Positions 37,961-64,000 of a DNA stretch of 64,000 nucleotides are shown here, piece by piece (positions within the stretch are counted from its first letter, which is position 1; every line of letters begins with the position of its first letter). The translations under genes were made by a program, and so were the position numbers. The notes beneath the pieces were generated by a model that did no database searches, was not told where the DNA came from, and saw only the letters and a program-made list of their open reading frames with translations. The stretch is from Tubiluchus corallicola (Eukaryota; Priapulida; Priapulimorpha; Priapulimorphida; Tubiluchidae): positions 310,001 through 374,000 of the forward strand of contig JAQGDQ010000040.1 in assembly GCA_030141605.1 (NCBI GenBank), read 5' to 3'.

Positions 37961-40660
37961 AATGATACAGTTAATAAAATATGAGTTTGTTTGCATTAAA
38001 CGAGTATTATATTAGAATCGGAAGCAAACAAATTTTTATATTTTTTCTTTACAAACAATAGAAATATCTCATCGTAAAGAACCAAATGTAGCAAAAGCTT
38101 CACGGTGATTAAAAAACAATAAATCCTAAATGTTGATACTTTGAAAACCACGCTAGATAAAGTCGTTACGACGAACACTGCAATTAACTAATTAGCAAAC
38201 AGTGCATTTTTCTAACAATCAGTAATATGCTAACGTAGAATTTTGCTATGAAACTGTTACTTACTGGTCCCTCTGCAATTATTCCCTTTGCTCAGGAATG
38301 TATGGAAGCTACATGCTTAATTCAATTGCTTGAACAGCGGTTTCCTTTTGAAGCTCTTCCTTGCACAGAAAGAGTACCAAAGGACTTCATCCGAAAGTAA
38401 GCCTATTAAACCGCGTCTGCTGTATTTATATTATATGTTGCATTATAATTATTTTAATTCTTTTTTTCTTGAAATTATCCGCAACAAAGCAAACCTGTGC
38501 CAAATTTACTTTTTTCCATTTGTGCTATTTTTACCGTGCACCGTTCTTAACTAATAATTTGATTTGTCATGATATTTTTGCAATGCACATTTTTTTCCAA
38601 AAAAACTACATTTAGTTTCACAGACAATTTTCGCTGAAAACGGAAAGTTAGTTACTGATCTGACGAAGCCGACAATTATTCTGTCAATTTGGTTGTTATT
38701 TTGGCTGATGAAAAATTTCTCTCCGACTGTCCTGCTGCTGGTGGGCATTATTTTGTTGTTGCTGTTGTTTTATTGGTGAATACATCCTTGTTATCATTAG
38801 GGAGTTCCTTCGGGCATCGATTTTGAAAAAAAGTAAACTTTGTGTTTGCAGCTCTTGCAGCTTGTAACTCATCAATGCAGCTCGTTTTATAGAGCGTCAT
38901 AAAAAGTCCATAATCGTTTATGCAGATTCTGAAATTCTATTCTCTCGAAGGCTCGTTCATACAGGCTTGCACAACTATATTACTATCACAAAAGATAAAT
39001 AGTGGGTTTTTGTAAGTCCATATCAAAAGGTTTTCATCTGGCTACCTAATGAATGGTTGTGTGACCGAACCTAGTTGAGTGATTTCATAACTTAAGTTTA
39101 CCTTTATATGTGATCTATTCGTTATTCGTTATTTCTTTTGATAATCGTGTCAGCACGTGATAAAATTTATTAGGTAAAACACCATGTGAAATTTGTCGAT
39201 CTACTTTCCATTCGATTAAATTTAAGTCATACATAAAAATATTTTTTACCATGTAAATTATAAAATTATTACGTGATTTAGCGATCACTAAGTTAAGAAC
39301 GAGAAGCAGCAATTCAAAACGGAAATAACTCGTTTGACAACATCATTTTAACGAAAGCAATGGGCGCTGTCTTACTTCGCTCACAGTATGTAAACATATG
39401 TTTCTGCACTGTGCCATACATGTTGACCTATAAAACGGTTGGCTGTGGGACTTGTGTTATGACATAAATTTAAAAATTGTAATAAAAAGAAATGAAATGG
39501 TACTACTACTTGACAAATTGTAACATTGTACTTAGCATAAAATATTACAATAACAAGTAATACTTGAACATTTCAGTTTTTAAAATTACCCTACGAAGTC
39601 AGTTTTGAGGTTTTTCACAGTTGTGGCTCTAGACCGTTTTCAATTTTGTTTACCAATTCTTCCTAAATTACATCCTTTTTTGCCAAGGAGCTTTAGAAGT
39701 GAAGTGGATGTAGGATGCAATTAACTTTAAGAGGAAATTACCTACTTAGTTTTGGGTAGAAATTGGCAATTGCGCGAAAACCTGACAGGCAATGAAGTCT
39801 GACTGATTTCAGAGTCCAGTCCAAAATATACCTAAACACAATAATAGTTATATTGTAAGAGATATCCCATGATAACGGGTCACCTTCGGTAATTATAAAA
39901 GAAGCTAATTTAGCCAGATATGCAGAAGTATAAGTAAACAAAGTTGTATCTACACAAAAGCTTAATAAAGCTGAACTATTATAACTAAATAAAGAAATAA
40001 ATAATGGGTTCTATTAAAAGTTACACCACAGCAGTAAAACTTAATACAAGGTGTGAATACAATAAAAATTGAGTTAACAAATACAAGACACATAAGAGGC
40101 ATTGCTTACAAGATTAAAAAATTGGAGAAATGACCTCACAAAGTCAGTAAAACAGTTTAAAACCAATTGATGCAAAAAATCTTTTACTATAAATTAAAAA
40201 GAAGTTCCTCATTACTATTAATGGTTCTACTTACAACAGGCATTGCTAAGTAATAAAAATAATTGCATACGCATGAAGTTGTCGTCATGTTCCAAAGCTA
40301 ATTTTATTGTATGTCCTTTTACTGGGCGTATAGATTTTGTTCCTAATTTTCACAATGAATGGCAGCTTCCTAGAAGAAGTAGACTGATTTAGTGTGATTT
40401 TAGAACTCAAAAGTGTGCTTAAAGACACAGTGTGTTTTATCTCAACTAGGACTATAACAAACTTTGGCCTAAGTTTTTCCTATTCTCACCCATCCAACCA
40501 CAAGCAAAAAAGGCTGACTCTTAACTTAGAGCAAAATTAAGTGGCTTATCTTATCATTATAAGACGACATTTCGTTGCAGTTCACATTAGTGGTTATATC
40601 TAGGCTTTTCAGGACACATTTCAATAGTAATATCACAAACTTAACTGAGACTATACTTAC

Positions 40661-41516
40661 TGAGCATTTTTAGCACCGCCCGACGGGCACAGATTTGTAA
40701 CCGCTGTGCTGCCTCTCCTCTACATGTTGAGCTGTCCGATGAAGCCCTTATCAACTGAATTTTCCGAAGTTCATAACCAATGAGCAAATATAATATAGTA
40801 ATTATGCACATTGGAGCAAAGAAAAAGAGGAAAGTGGAAATTTCAAAAATGCGCGGTGAGATGTCTTGATGAACCGTGCACAGCGCACTCTCGGGTATAG
40901 ACTCATTTGTCAATGGGTTTATCTGATATACCACCCCATAGTTAAATATGATGGGAAGACTCATCAGACCAGCTGCTAGCCAGACCCCCACAATAATCTT
41001 GACCACTCGAGAGAGCTTTGACATAGTGTGATTTCGCAAGGGGTGACATATCGCCAAGTAACGCTCAATGGTAAAAGCTGTGATTGTCATTATTGAAGCG
41101 TTTAAAGTAGTTTCTGCAGCCATGCCTCGCACTGTGCAAAAGACTTCGGAGAACAGGTATGGATATTCCTGCCAATATTGCACCACTTCTTGTGGTAAGC
41201 CGAATACCAGCAATAATACATCAGATATAGCTAGACTGAAGAGGTAATAATTTGTGGCCGTGTGCATGTACTTGTTCCGTGCGATTACTATGCAAGTAGA
41301 CACGTTGCCAAAAACACCGCTAATTAATATAAGTATGAGCAAGATGGTGACTGGGACCACTATTGTCATGGGACCTCGCTGGGGTCCCAACTTATCAGCC
41401 AAGTAGAGGTAAATGTCACCTTCCCTCAAAAGATCTTCAGACGAGTCATAGACTTCCAGGTGGTCTAGAAGTGAACCAGTTTGTCCAGTAGAAGTGTCGT
41501 TGATATCTATGCCCAT
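40661..41516 (-). CDS. Neuromedin U/pyrokinin-type peptide GPCR, exon 1 (N terminus-TM5, ICL3)
   Basis: The exon begins at ATG 41516 (a preceding GTG is not a start) and ends at donor A|GTAAGT. The extracellular N terminus of about 50 residues has an NDTS sequon. TM1 contains GNVSTCIVI (the GN motif); ICL1 has MHTATNYYLFSLAISD, the TM2 core typical of this family. TM2-ECL1 reads GLPQEVVQYW, followed by the disulphide cysteine FCTVRG. TM3 ends in TAFTIERYLAICHPL (the ERY form of DRY), and ECL2 holds CTVHQD. TM5 runs through FEISTFLFFFAPMCIITILY, then ICL3 with ARRAVLKML. Exons 1 and 2 together are 1530 bases, exactly 510 codons including stop. The receptor likely couples to Gq for an amidated PRX-type peptide, by family knowledge. 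Orthology to NMUR, PK or CAPA receptor cannot be settled by eye. Confidence 0.93.
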
Positions 41517-44500
41517 CACTGGCTTGAAAATCCAGCTATGAAGATGGTAGGTGATGATAAAAAAAATTAGACACTAGGCGTAAACTTACGAGGCTGTCTA
41601 TGAATTGTAGTAAATTGAAACTTTGTGTTCATACTTTGCCGCGAATTTACGAAAAGCTTAGAAATAAAAACCATGACACATGGTAAAAATTGTAGGTCCA
41701 TTTAATTACTTTGCACCAAAAAATAAAATCAATTAATCCAAATTACATTGCTATTACAATACAAAACTCTAATCGGCAAAACTTTTCTTGTGCAGGCTTT
41801 TCTAAAATTTGAAAATGTGAGTAATATATCACATTTCTTAAAGTTGCAGAGTTGTAAACATGTAGAAAGAACAATATTGTGTTTACTATACGTCACCACT
41901 AGATTAATAAAGTTTTCGCACATCAACACATTAAATTGTTACTAAAATCGAATCACAACAAGCAGCTAAATGCGTTGACGCAGTTGTCGGTCGTAAGACT
42001 ACTCTAAGCTAAACAATCAATATCGTTTCTTAATCCGCATGCGCCTATTCAATGCACATACTATGAATAAAAGCACCAACAAGTCAATAATTATAAACGA
42101 TTTATTTCATATTAAAAATAGCTTATACACCATGGATAAAACCAACTACTCGTCAAAAATTAAATTAGCTTACTTTTCTATGAATATGATTTGATAGACG
42201 CTTCTGTATGAAAGGCACGGTGATCGAGAGTTACACTTATAATGACGAAATTTTTTTAATCATATACACCTGATCGGGTTGACTTAGCTTTTATTGTTAC
42301 CTGGCCGTGCACTGAGGTAAGAAAGGCAGAGGTGGAAGACAGGCTAACCACCTATTCTTGTGTGCCGAAACTATGGAAATAGGTACCGTTAGTATGTATC
42401 TCAAAGCCGTCTGGCATAAGCCATTTTTGTTCTTCCTTCGTAGAAGCTCAATTATGTAAAATATAATTAAGTACTCCAAAAATTATTATTCATTTATTAG
42501 ACTGAGTTGTGACATTGTTTTGATATTCCATTATCTTGACCTGTTGATAATTAGACTATGTGACTTTGCTGGTTTACTGAGGTACGATGTAACTGTTTAA
42601 AACCTCACGAAAACATTATCCTATATGTTGCAAAACTGCGGCCATGTTATTGGAGTTCTGATTTCAATGCAGTATATTACATCTGTCATTTCAGTTTAGT
42701 TTAAATTATGACAGGGGCTTGGAGATACTTTTCAGCATAACAACCGATAGACATACATGAACAAGCGTATTTTATTTTACCGAAAAAAGTTATTACTAAA
42801 GAAATAGATGAAATAGGTCTTGAATATGCTGTAAGCCTACCCATACACGTGATGCCAGTTAGAGCATAATTAGAGAAAGCCCATAAGCCTCTGGGATAAT
42901 ATGCATTTCAATGAAACGACCTTCATAGTCCTATTTGTACACTTAATGTGAAGGAATACGGTGAAATTTGGAAACTCTTCCAATTTCTAGGTTGAATTGT
43001 GATTGAAGAAAGTGTAAAGTCAATTATCAATAGCGTTTCTGTTGACAACGTTATTGCCAATAGGGTAGGGATAGTGCTAATAGGGTTGCTGGTGTTTGGT
43101 GTATGGCAGACACAGGAAAGACAAAGCAGGTTCCCAATAAATAGAAATGCTGCCTGCGGGTTGGTCCTACTCTGGGGACTTGAAGTCTAGATGGGAATTT
43201 TTGGTGTTGGAGAAATCTGGTTTTAGTTGTTGATCAGTCATATGGTACTCAGCATTATATTGAGGAACAGGGGATGGCAATCCAAATGCAATAAATGCAA
43301 TTTTCTCAGCTTAGTCGACGTAATTGTAATTATAGCCTGCCTCTTCAGTGCCGAATGTTCTACGTCTTGATGAAAAAGCAGACTGATGAATATCGAATCA
43401 GTGCTCAACAAGTATTGGCCACCGGGGAATGTGCGCTCTAATGAGCAATGTCACGTTGAATCGATACACTTGTATTCGATTCTCGTTGCTCAATCATGCA
43501 TGGATTGGAAACCTGTAGATAGTAGTTACGAGTTTGTTAACTACCAGCAGACCTGGACTAGCTCCTCATTTCAAATGCGTCGAAAGTAAAAATCAAAATA
43601 TAGAAAGTAATGAGTCGCCATGTATTGTAAATAGGTTACTAATTAACATGTTTGTTGAGCGTAGACGATTGTTTCGACTATTACAGTCATTACAATATAA
43701 TACTATTCAAACCCATATAATTCGCTTTTTATTTTTCCCGCCAAAAACTTAATGGGACAAGTGGCCAACTGCTGGCAGACTCAACTGGTTATTGCAGAGA
43801 CTTATTTGTAATTGGTCGATAATGCAATTTTTATATGGGAAATTTAATGTCATGCTTCATAAAACATAAACAGTGTGCTCTCTCTAGCCGAATGAAGTAA
43901 GTGATTTTTGTAAATCTAAGTTTATTAATTTGATAGCAATTTTCTGTGTAATTTTTTTTTGTTCAAATTTCTGTAGTTTTGTTCAAAATACATTACTGCA
44001 AATTTTATGTATTTTTTTGTTTTTTCTTCTTCTTTAGAAAATATTGACTGCAGAAACACCTTATGCAAAGAACTTTCGTGTTTGCTGTGTTAACACTATA
44101 AATCAAGATAAAAGAAGGAATAATTAGTACATTGATACTAAAATACAAAGGCACAAAACGTCATTACAAATCTATAGATTAGAATATTCCACATGTTGAT
44201 TCCTAGAGGCAGGTTCTTTCATGCATTTAATGTTACTAAATATTATTTTAAATATTACTGATGTACTGTTCGATTGTGTTATGTTAATGTACTTTTTGTA
44301 CGAATAAATATTAAATAAACAAAATACAATCAAGATCGCAAATATTTTCTTTTTATCTTAAAATTATCAATGATGATGTAGAAAATGAATGTCCTACCAT
44401 CTAAACAAAAATGACGGGCCACTACACTTAGCCGAAAAGGTACAATTCCTTGCTTGACATAACAGTTTCATCCTCAAACATTAGTGATATTAAATTTATC

Positions 44501-44576
44501 TTAATGTTTCAGGGGTGTTAAAATAGCTCTAACCATGTGGATTGGCGATCTGAATAAAAGCATTGCGAACTTGTAC
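41517..44576. other. Upstream of GPCR; no gene recognised
   Basis: Three kilobases upstream of the GPCR start contain only short, unsupported open frames. Any promoter or non-coding first exon of the receptor would lie here, but I cannot place it. Confidence 0.5.
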
Positions 44577-44584
44577 ACTATACA

Positions 44585-45003
44585 CAGGGGCATATCAAGA
44601 CTGTACGACGCCCTAGGCTGATAGTTCCGTCCCGCCAATCTCTATCGTGAATTTATGGTTGCTTATGTAATGAGCTTATTAATCAATTACTTGTGGCGTA
44701 TTAGCAACACTATTAATCTAGTTTCTTCGTGGTTATTATAATTATATGTATTTGCATAGCGCTTATATGCAATTAAGTTGCGCAACTGCTTGTAGTGTAA
44801 CACCTTGCACCTATTCGTTATGTGGCACTTGGAAGTTGCGCTCAGTTGCTGCCTGTGGTGTGTCACAAAATGCGTCCTTTACATGAATGTGAACGTATAC
44901 ACATTTTCCGAGGAGAATAAGATTTTTTCTAAACTGCTAACGCTCCTCAAACTTTGGCGCCCTAGGCTATAGCCTAGTTAGCCTATTGGTTAATACGCCC
45001 CTG
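44585..45003 (+). mobile_element. hAT-type MITE, 419 bases, with perfect 8-base target duplication
   Basis: The left end CAGGGGCATATCAA and the complement of the right end CAGGGGCGTATTAA match at 12 of 14 positions. CAGGGGC-type ends are typical of hAT elements. The octamer ACTATACA directly flanks both sides (44577-44584 and 45004-45011), and 8-base duplications are the hAT hallmark. A subterminal GCCCTAGGCT is also present inside both ends (44610-44620 and 44958-44968). There is no transposase frame, so it is non-autonomous. Confidence 0.9.
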
Positions 45004-45419
45004 ACTATACAGTTCATTCAATTCACGCATTACTGAAAGCGACAATGTACTTGCTTTTTACGTAATTTACTGCACACCTTATTTTTCCCTTGATCTATTG
45101 TGTTATTGTTATTAAGCCAGAATTGATGTTGCTGCTGCCTTTTTGCAAAATTTTCCCCTTCCTGCTTTTTCGCTATGTATTATAATATCATTATTATCAA
45201 CATCATGATCTTTGAAGTTGCCTTGATTTGTTTTATACAAACAAAGTGTAGCGAATGTAATCCTAACTCTGAAGTCTGTAAACAAAACGGGCATATAGTA
45301 ATAAACAGGAAGAAAAAGGCTCAGCAACTGCATTACAAGGAAACTATATTAAGCCTGTACAGATTCCCTGACATTGGCTATGAGAGAGACAAGCAGAATG
45401 ATGCCAGCTGTTCAACAGG

Positions 45420-45490
45420 CATTTATGACGCGATGACGGCGATAATGAGGATAATGATGATAACGATGATGATGACGATGATGATGATGA
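45420..45490. repeat. (GATGAT)n-type microsatellite
   Basis: GATGATGACGATGATGATGATG-like simple sequence lies inside the degenerate retroelement region. Confidence 0.85.
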
Positions 45491-45583
45491 GCCGTCCTCA
45501 GCATGGGCCAAGTGCAAGCAAATGCGTATGTGCAGTAAGATGGCAAACTCGTCTGAGAAGCATATGTTGTCATATGGCATACA

Positions 45584-45876
45584 TTGTTCGAAGCATATGA
45601 AATAGCGAGACAGTGTAATAGTGACTTAGCAAAATGTTCGAGAAACTTACCAGCGGTCAATGAGAAGGCGTACTGTGCACAGCAACGCAACTTACTAAAG
45701 GAGAAAGTTTTGGACAGTAGCTCTACCAAATGTATGGTTTACAAGGAATTTAACCCAAAAATACCAGAGAATACTATAGAAAAATACCGCATATCTCGAC
45801 TAAGGCTACAAGCACATCACTTTAGAATTGAGACCGGTAGATGGGACAGCGAAGATAGAAACCAAAGACTATGCAC

Positions 45877-45880
<4 letters not shown>
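45584..45880 (+). pseudogene. Fragment resembling the C-terminal end of a LINE reverse-transcriptase protein
   Basis: The frame contains VYKEFNPKIPENT, then YRISRLRLQAHHFRIETGRW and RNQRLCT. The LRxxxHxxRIETGRWxxxxRxxRLC pattern is characteristic of the region after the polymerase domain in many non-LTR retrotransposons, just before a Cys/His motif. Here the frame runs into a (GAT)n tract at 45871 and the Cys/His segment is lost. Upstream frames are interrupted. I judge it a decayed 3' fragment. Confidence 0.55.
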
Positions 45881-45907
<27 letters not shown>

Positions 45908-45950
45908 CGATGACGATGATGATGATAATGATGATGACGATGACAATAAC
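45871..45950. repeat. (GAT)n microsatellite
   Basis: GATGATGAT with GAC variants directly follows the retroelement fragment and precedes a 115-base repeat tail. Confidence 0.95.
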
Positions 45951-45959
45951 AGTTGCTCT

Positions 45960-46075
45960 TACAGTAAATTTCCGAGTTTCCGGGTTCTGGAGCACCTTGA
46001 GGAGCAGTAAGGTTTTTAGTAGTGCCCACAGCCGCAATAAATTACACAGCCCATGTGGGTTTGGGGCCTGATTTT
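45960..46075 (+). repeat. Interspersed repeat tail, copy inverted relative to 50.13-50.23 kb
   Basis: Conserved blocks are AGCACCTTGAGGAGCAG, GTAAGGTTTTT, GTGCCCAC, GCCGCAA and CCCATGTGGGT. The complement of 50125-50235 matches these in the same order at about 85-90%. It is likely the 3' end of a retroelement family. Confidence 0.85.
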
Positions 46076-46336
46076 AATTATTTTTTACCTTAATAACCTT
46101 AATAATCATAGCTATTTATGAGAAAATTTGTTTATTTGTTAATTAATTTATTTATTTTATTTATTTAGTTGTTAATATTTAGTTTAGTGCACATAATCAC
46201 CCTAAGACTGCTTGTGTCACTGACAGAGTGATCAACTAAATACAAGTGATTATCCTTTTTGCCTGATTTACTTATTGAGTAAATTTACCGCTTGACTTAG
46301 CAGGAGAAAACTTACCAAATTAATGGCAAAAATAAA

Positions 46337-50080
<3,744 letters not shown>

Positions 50081-50124
50081 AAATAGAATCGATTATTAAG
50101 ATTAAAAAATTCTTAAAATGAGGA

Positions 50125-50235
50125 CCCAGACCCACATGGGACGTGTAATTTGTTGCGGCCGTGGGCACCACCAAAAACCTTACTCTGCTCCTCAAGGTGC
50201 TTTAAAACCCGAAAACTCAGAAATTGGTAGACTTG
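50125..50235 (-). repeat. Interspersed repeat tail, second copy
   Basis: The minus strand matches 45960-46075: AGCACCTTGAGGAGCAG, GTAAGGTTTTTGGTGGTG, GCCCACGGCCGCAACAAATT and CCCATGTGGGTCTGGG. Confidence 0.85.
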
Positions 50236-50799
50236 TTTAGAGAGAAACGGCCTTTTGTTTCTATCACTACCTAATACGAGTTGGCATGAATATAAGTTGG
50301 TAATTTGCGTGATACTTAAGCAAGATTTTGTATTTTGGGATTTAAAGTCACAGTTTTTTAATTAAGAGTCTTTATGTTCACCATGTTATACAACTGTACA
50401 ATATTCCCCCTTTCCATTACTCTTTCTTGAAAATTGTATAAGAATAAATGAATATTACCACTTACCGAAAGGTAATCATTCTAGGTTATTTAACAATTTA
50501 TGCAGTATACGTGCAGACAAAAACTGTGATACACAGCATCTAGCCACTGATTATTAGAACTTTGACCGCACAAGTTTACGTCAACAGGTTATCGCACTGT
50601 TTACAGAAGTGGCTACGGTCCCGTGTATACACAAACTTTATTTAATTTAAGCGGGTTTACAAAACAGTACATAAATAAGTGATATTACTATTTTCACTAT
50701 GGGCAGTGTACGTGAAGTGAAAAGCCAATAGCCCGATTTATCATTTAGTTCGTAAGAAAATTTTCCTACACGCGCATGTCCCATATTTTGTGATGTGCA

Positions 50800-51350
50800 A
50801 GGCCACGACCATGCCTAGCAACATAGCAAGTATTGTGGCCCTAGCTAAAAAACTATGAGAGCAAATGGACCCTAAAGAAAAATAAATGAAGACCCGACCG
50901 CTCCGTGACCTTTGACCCGGCAACTCGGGTCACGTGTATACGTATATAACTTTGGCCAGAGAGTGTACCCTGTAAGTTTCGTGTCCCTATAGCACTCAGC
51001 GTGTAAAAGGTCACAAATTGGGGGACCCCAAATTCTGCATTTTGGCCCCTCACTCGGGCGTTTAAAGCTTGTCAGCTTTTTAAAACCCCAGGTGCACACC
51101 TGCCCCACAGCACCCAAATACTTGTGAAAAAAATTTAGAAAATAACGAAAGCCCTAGGAGGAGTTGAATCATAAAGGAAAAACTGACCAACGCCCACTGT
51201 CCTTCCCTCCTTGACCAGTGGTCAGCGGTTACTATACAGTTGTACGTCCCCCGCCCAGGGCTACCAACCGTGTGAGTTTGGCGACAATAGCTTGCAAGCC
51301 TTACGAGATATTAAGCGTTAAAGTGGTGATGAATAAATAAATAAATAAAT
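50800..51350 (-). repeat. Dispersed repeat, longest of three copies
   Basis: Minus-strand blocks from a TTTA-repeat start (51350) through GGCTTGCAAGCTA, ACTCCTCCTAGGG and CACAAGTATTTGGGT to ACGTATACACGTGACCC and AGCTAGGGCCACAAT match the copies at 23296-23680 and, for the distal part, 20320-20445. No protein is recognised. Confidence 0.75.
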
Positions 51351-51735
51351 AACTGTACGAGAAACAGTAAGATTTTGCTATGTCAAAATCTTAATAAATA
51401 AATCTTAATAAATAAATAAATAACTCAATGAAAAACTGCTAGATTTTGCTATGGCAAAACCTTAATAACACGATAACGGACATGTAAAGGGGAATGAAGT
51501 CAATGCATACATATACTTATGTAAAAGACTTGATGAAAGAAATGTTGCTAAAAAAAATCCGAAAATTGAATTAAAAATGACCCGAGTCACATGAGAGTGA
51601 GACGCTGAAAAAGGAAAACAGGTAGTGAGAAACAGAGTGGACTTAACTGGAAAAAGAAACATAATATTGTAGTGATACGTGTGTCTGGAAATTAAATACA
51701 CAGCAAATAAAACGTTATAACAGGAGTATGAGTGT

Positions 51736-51843
51736 AGGTAAAATGGCACGGGTAAAAATGGTACTGGAAAATGGCACGGTAAAAATGTTACAGTAAAAAT
51801 GGCACACACAGGTAAAATGGCAAGGTAAAAATGGAACAGGAAC
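51736..51843. repeat. Minisatellite of GGTAAAAATGGCAC-like units, locus 2
   Basis: About seven direct units occur here, followed by a short inverted group at about 51928-51975. This is the same design as at 37812-38546. Confidence 0.85.
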
Positions 51844-52428
51844 ACTTGGCGCAAATGGAAAAGTAGAAAGTTATATTATAGGAAGATTTGCATCAAAATA
51901 ACGTATCTGCTATCTTTCTTATTTTTCCATTTATGCCATATTTCTGTGCCATTTTTACCTGTGCTATTTCTACCGGACACTCAACAGGATAAAATATTAT
52001 TAGCCTTTATAATACTCTTTTTCGATTTTGCAATCTATCAATTCATTTCAGAATATTGCTATTGACTACATGTACATTCGAAATACAAAATTCGACTGTT
52101 ACATGCAGTCACAATCAGTAGCGTCACAAAAAGAACATTTTAATGTTTAGAGAAATTTGTATTAACCCGAATTAGATAACAGTTGTTATAACTTTGACCT
52201 AAGAAAAACTAATAACAATTGAAACAATGACTTCGAATGCAATGATTTTGTGAATTTCTTCAATACAGGAATTATGGCTATGCAAAAGTAAAACGTAAAT
52301 TATACGTGCTAAGTAAAATCAAAATTAGTTACTAACAGGTTTGTAATATTAAAATTATTACTTTTTAAGCTAAAGTTTACAATTCCCTGTACACAAGAAA
52401 TTAGTTCATGAAGTGGATTAGTGTTAGA

Positions 52429-52514
52429 GTTGGGGTTAGGGTTTAGTCAGGGTTAGGATTAGGATTAGGGTCAGGGTTAGGGTTAGGGTAGTATTAGGGC
52501 CAGGGTTAGGGCTA
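52429..52514 (+). repeat. Interstitial telomere-like repeats (degenerate TTAGGG)
   Basis: Around a dozen TTAGGG or near-TTAGGG hexamers (TTAGGA, TCAGGG, TTAGGGCC) lie about 215 bases before the CLCA start. The vertebrate-type telomere repeat suits a non-insect animal. Confidence 0.88.
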
Positions 52515-52728
52515 GTGTATTTAAACTGAATGAGGAATGGTAAACTCCTTTCCTTTTTTTCTCTATTTTATAAGTTTATATATATTGTAATTTTCTATGA
52601 ATTTTTTTAGTTTGTAAAAATGTCATGTTAAAATTTAGAATTACTTTTTAAAATAGTAGACATGTTAAATTTTATTCGCATTAATTTTTGCTTTGCCATC
52701 TTTTTCAGCGCTGTACAAGCTATTTCAG

Positions 52729-64000
<11,272 letters not shown>

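Larger units (their letters stand above)
50081..52728. other. Intergenic between acetyltransferase and CLCA, repeat-rich
   Basis: No gene is seen. It carries an interspersed tail (50125-50235), a dispersed repeat (about 50800-51350) ending in (AATA)n, a GGTAAAAATGGCAC minisatellite (51736-51843), and degenerate telomeric repeats (52429-52514). The two genes diverge, so this 2.6 kb must hold both 5' regions, but I could not identify core promoters. Confidence 0.6.

Noticed and set aside
41517-41519. Upstream start for the GPCR
   Set aside because: The codon is GTG, not ATG; the start is at 41516.
42999-43190. Small protein gene of 63 residues
   Set aside because: There is no family similarity, splice context or codon pattern to support it.
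45175-45600. A 141-residue protein-coding gene
   Set aside because: The frame is partly microsatellite (GATGAT), has no recognised domain and lies in decayed retroelement sequence.

Overview
The window is nuclear DNA from an animal. It is AT-rich and rich in microsatellites, with spliced genes using GT-AG introns, nested genes and many short interspersed repeats. Creatine kinase, a neuromedin U/pyrokinin-type receptor, a CLCA family protein and degenerate TTAGGG repeats point to a bilaterian that is not an insect or nematode. A marine invertebrate (lophotrochozoan or invertebrate deuterostome) is my best inference; I cannot name the species.

Layout: (1) 1-3067: non-coding, with a 200-base (GA)n tract and a 140-base tandem duplication. 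(2) 3068-4026 (+): purine nucleoside phosphorylase-like protein in one long exon, with several substrate-contact residues changed. (3) 4027-10855: no gene recognised. (4) 10856-12715 (-): a 619-residue multi-pass membrane protein of unknown function. (5) 14646-41516 (-): a two-exon peptide GPCR whose single 25.3 kb intron holds an intronless mitochondrial creatine kinase gene (17642-18910, same strand), a pair of 557-base inverted repeats, tRNA-derived SINEs, a 205-base near-palindrome and long microsatellites. (6) 44585-45003: a hAT-type MITE with a perfect 8-base target duplication, followed by a fragment resembling the C-terminal end of a LINE protein. (7) 46337-50080 (-): a three-exon GNAT acetyltransferase (344 aa) of the histidine N-acetyltransferase/NAT16 type; its first intron carries a 491-base 5S-rRNA-headed SINE flanked by a perfect 17-base target duplication. 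(8) 52729-63516 (+): a complete CLCA gene that I could assemble into 13 exons in frame (790 aa). (9) 63517-64000: an (AAT)n tract, then nothing recognised.

These genes do not form an operon or pathway; they are unrelated neighbours. The main biological interest is that three of the enzyme-family genes show lesions in signature residues. The CLCA protein has lost the HExxH zinc motif (now RExxR), the second serine of the vWA MIDAS motif, and the C-terminal FN3 region. The creatine kinase has isoleucine at the conserved active-site tryptophan. The PNP-like protein has changed Tyr88, Asn115 and His257 (human numbering). The window also holds two unusually clean records of transposition (the 5S-SINE and the hAT MITE).

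Exon models were built by reading splice sites and reading frames by eye, without transcript evidence. Family assignments rest on remembered conserved motifs, not on a database search.
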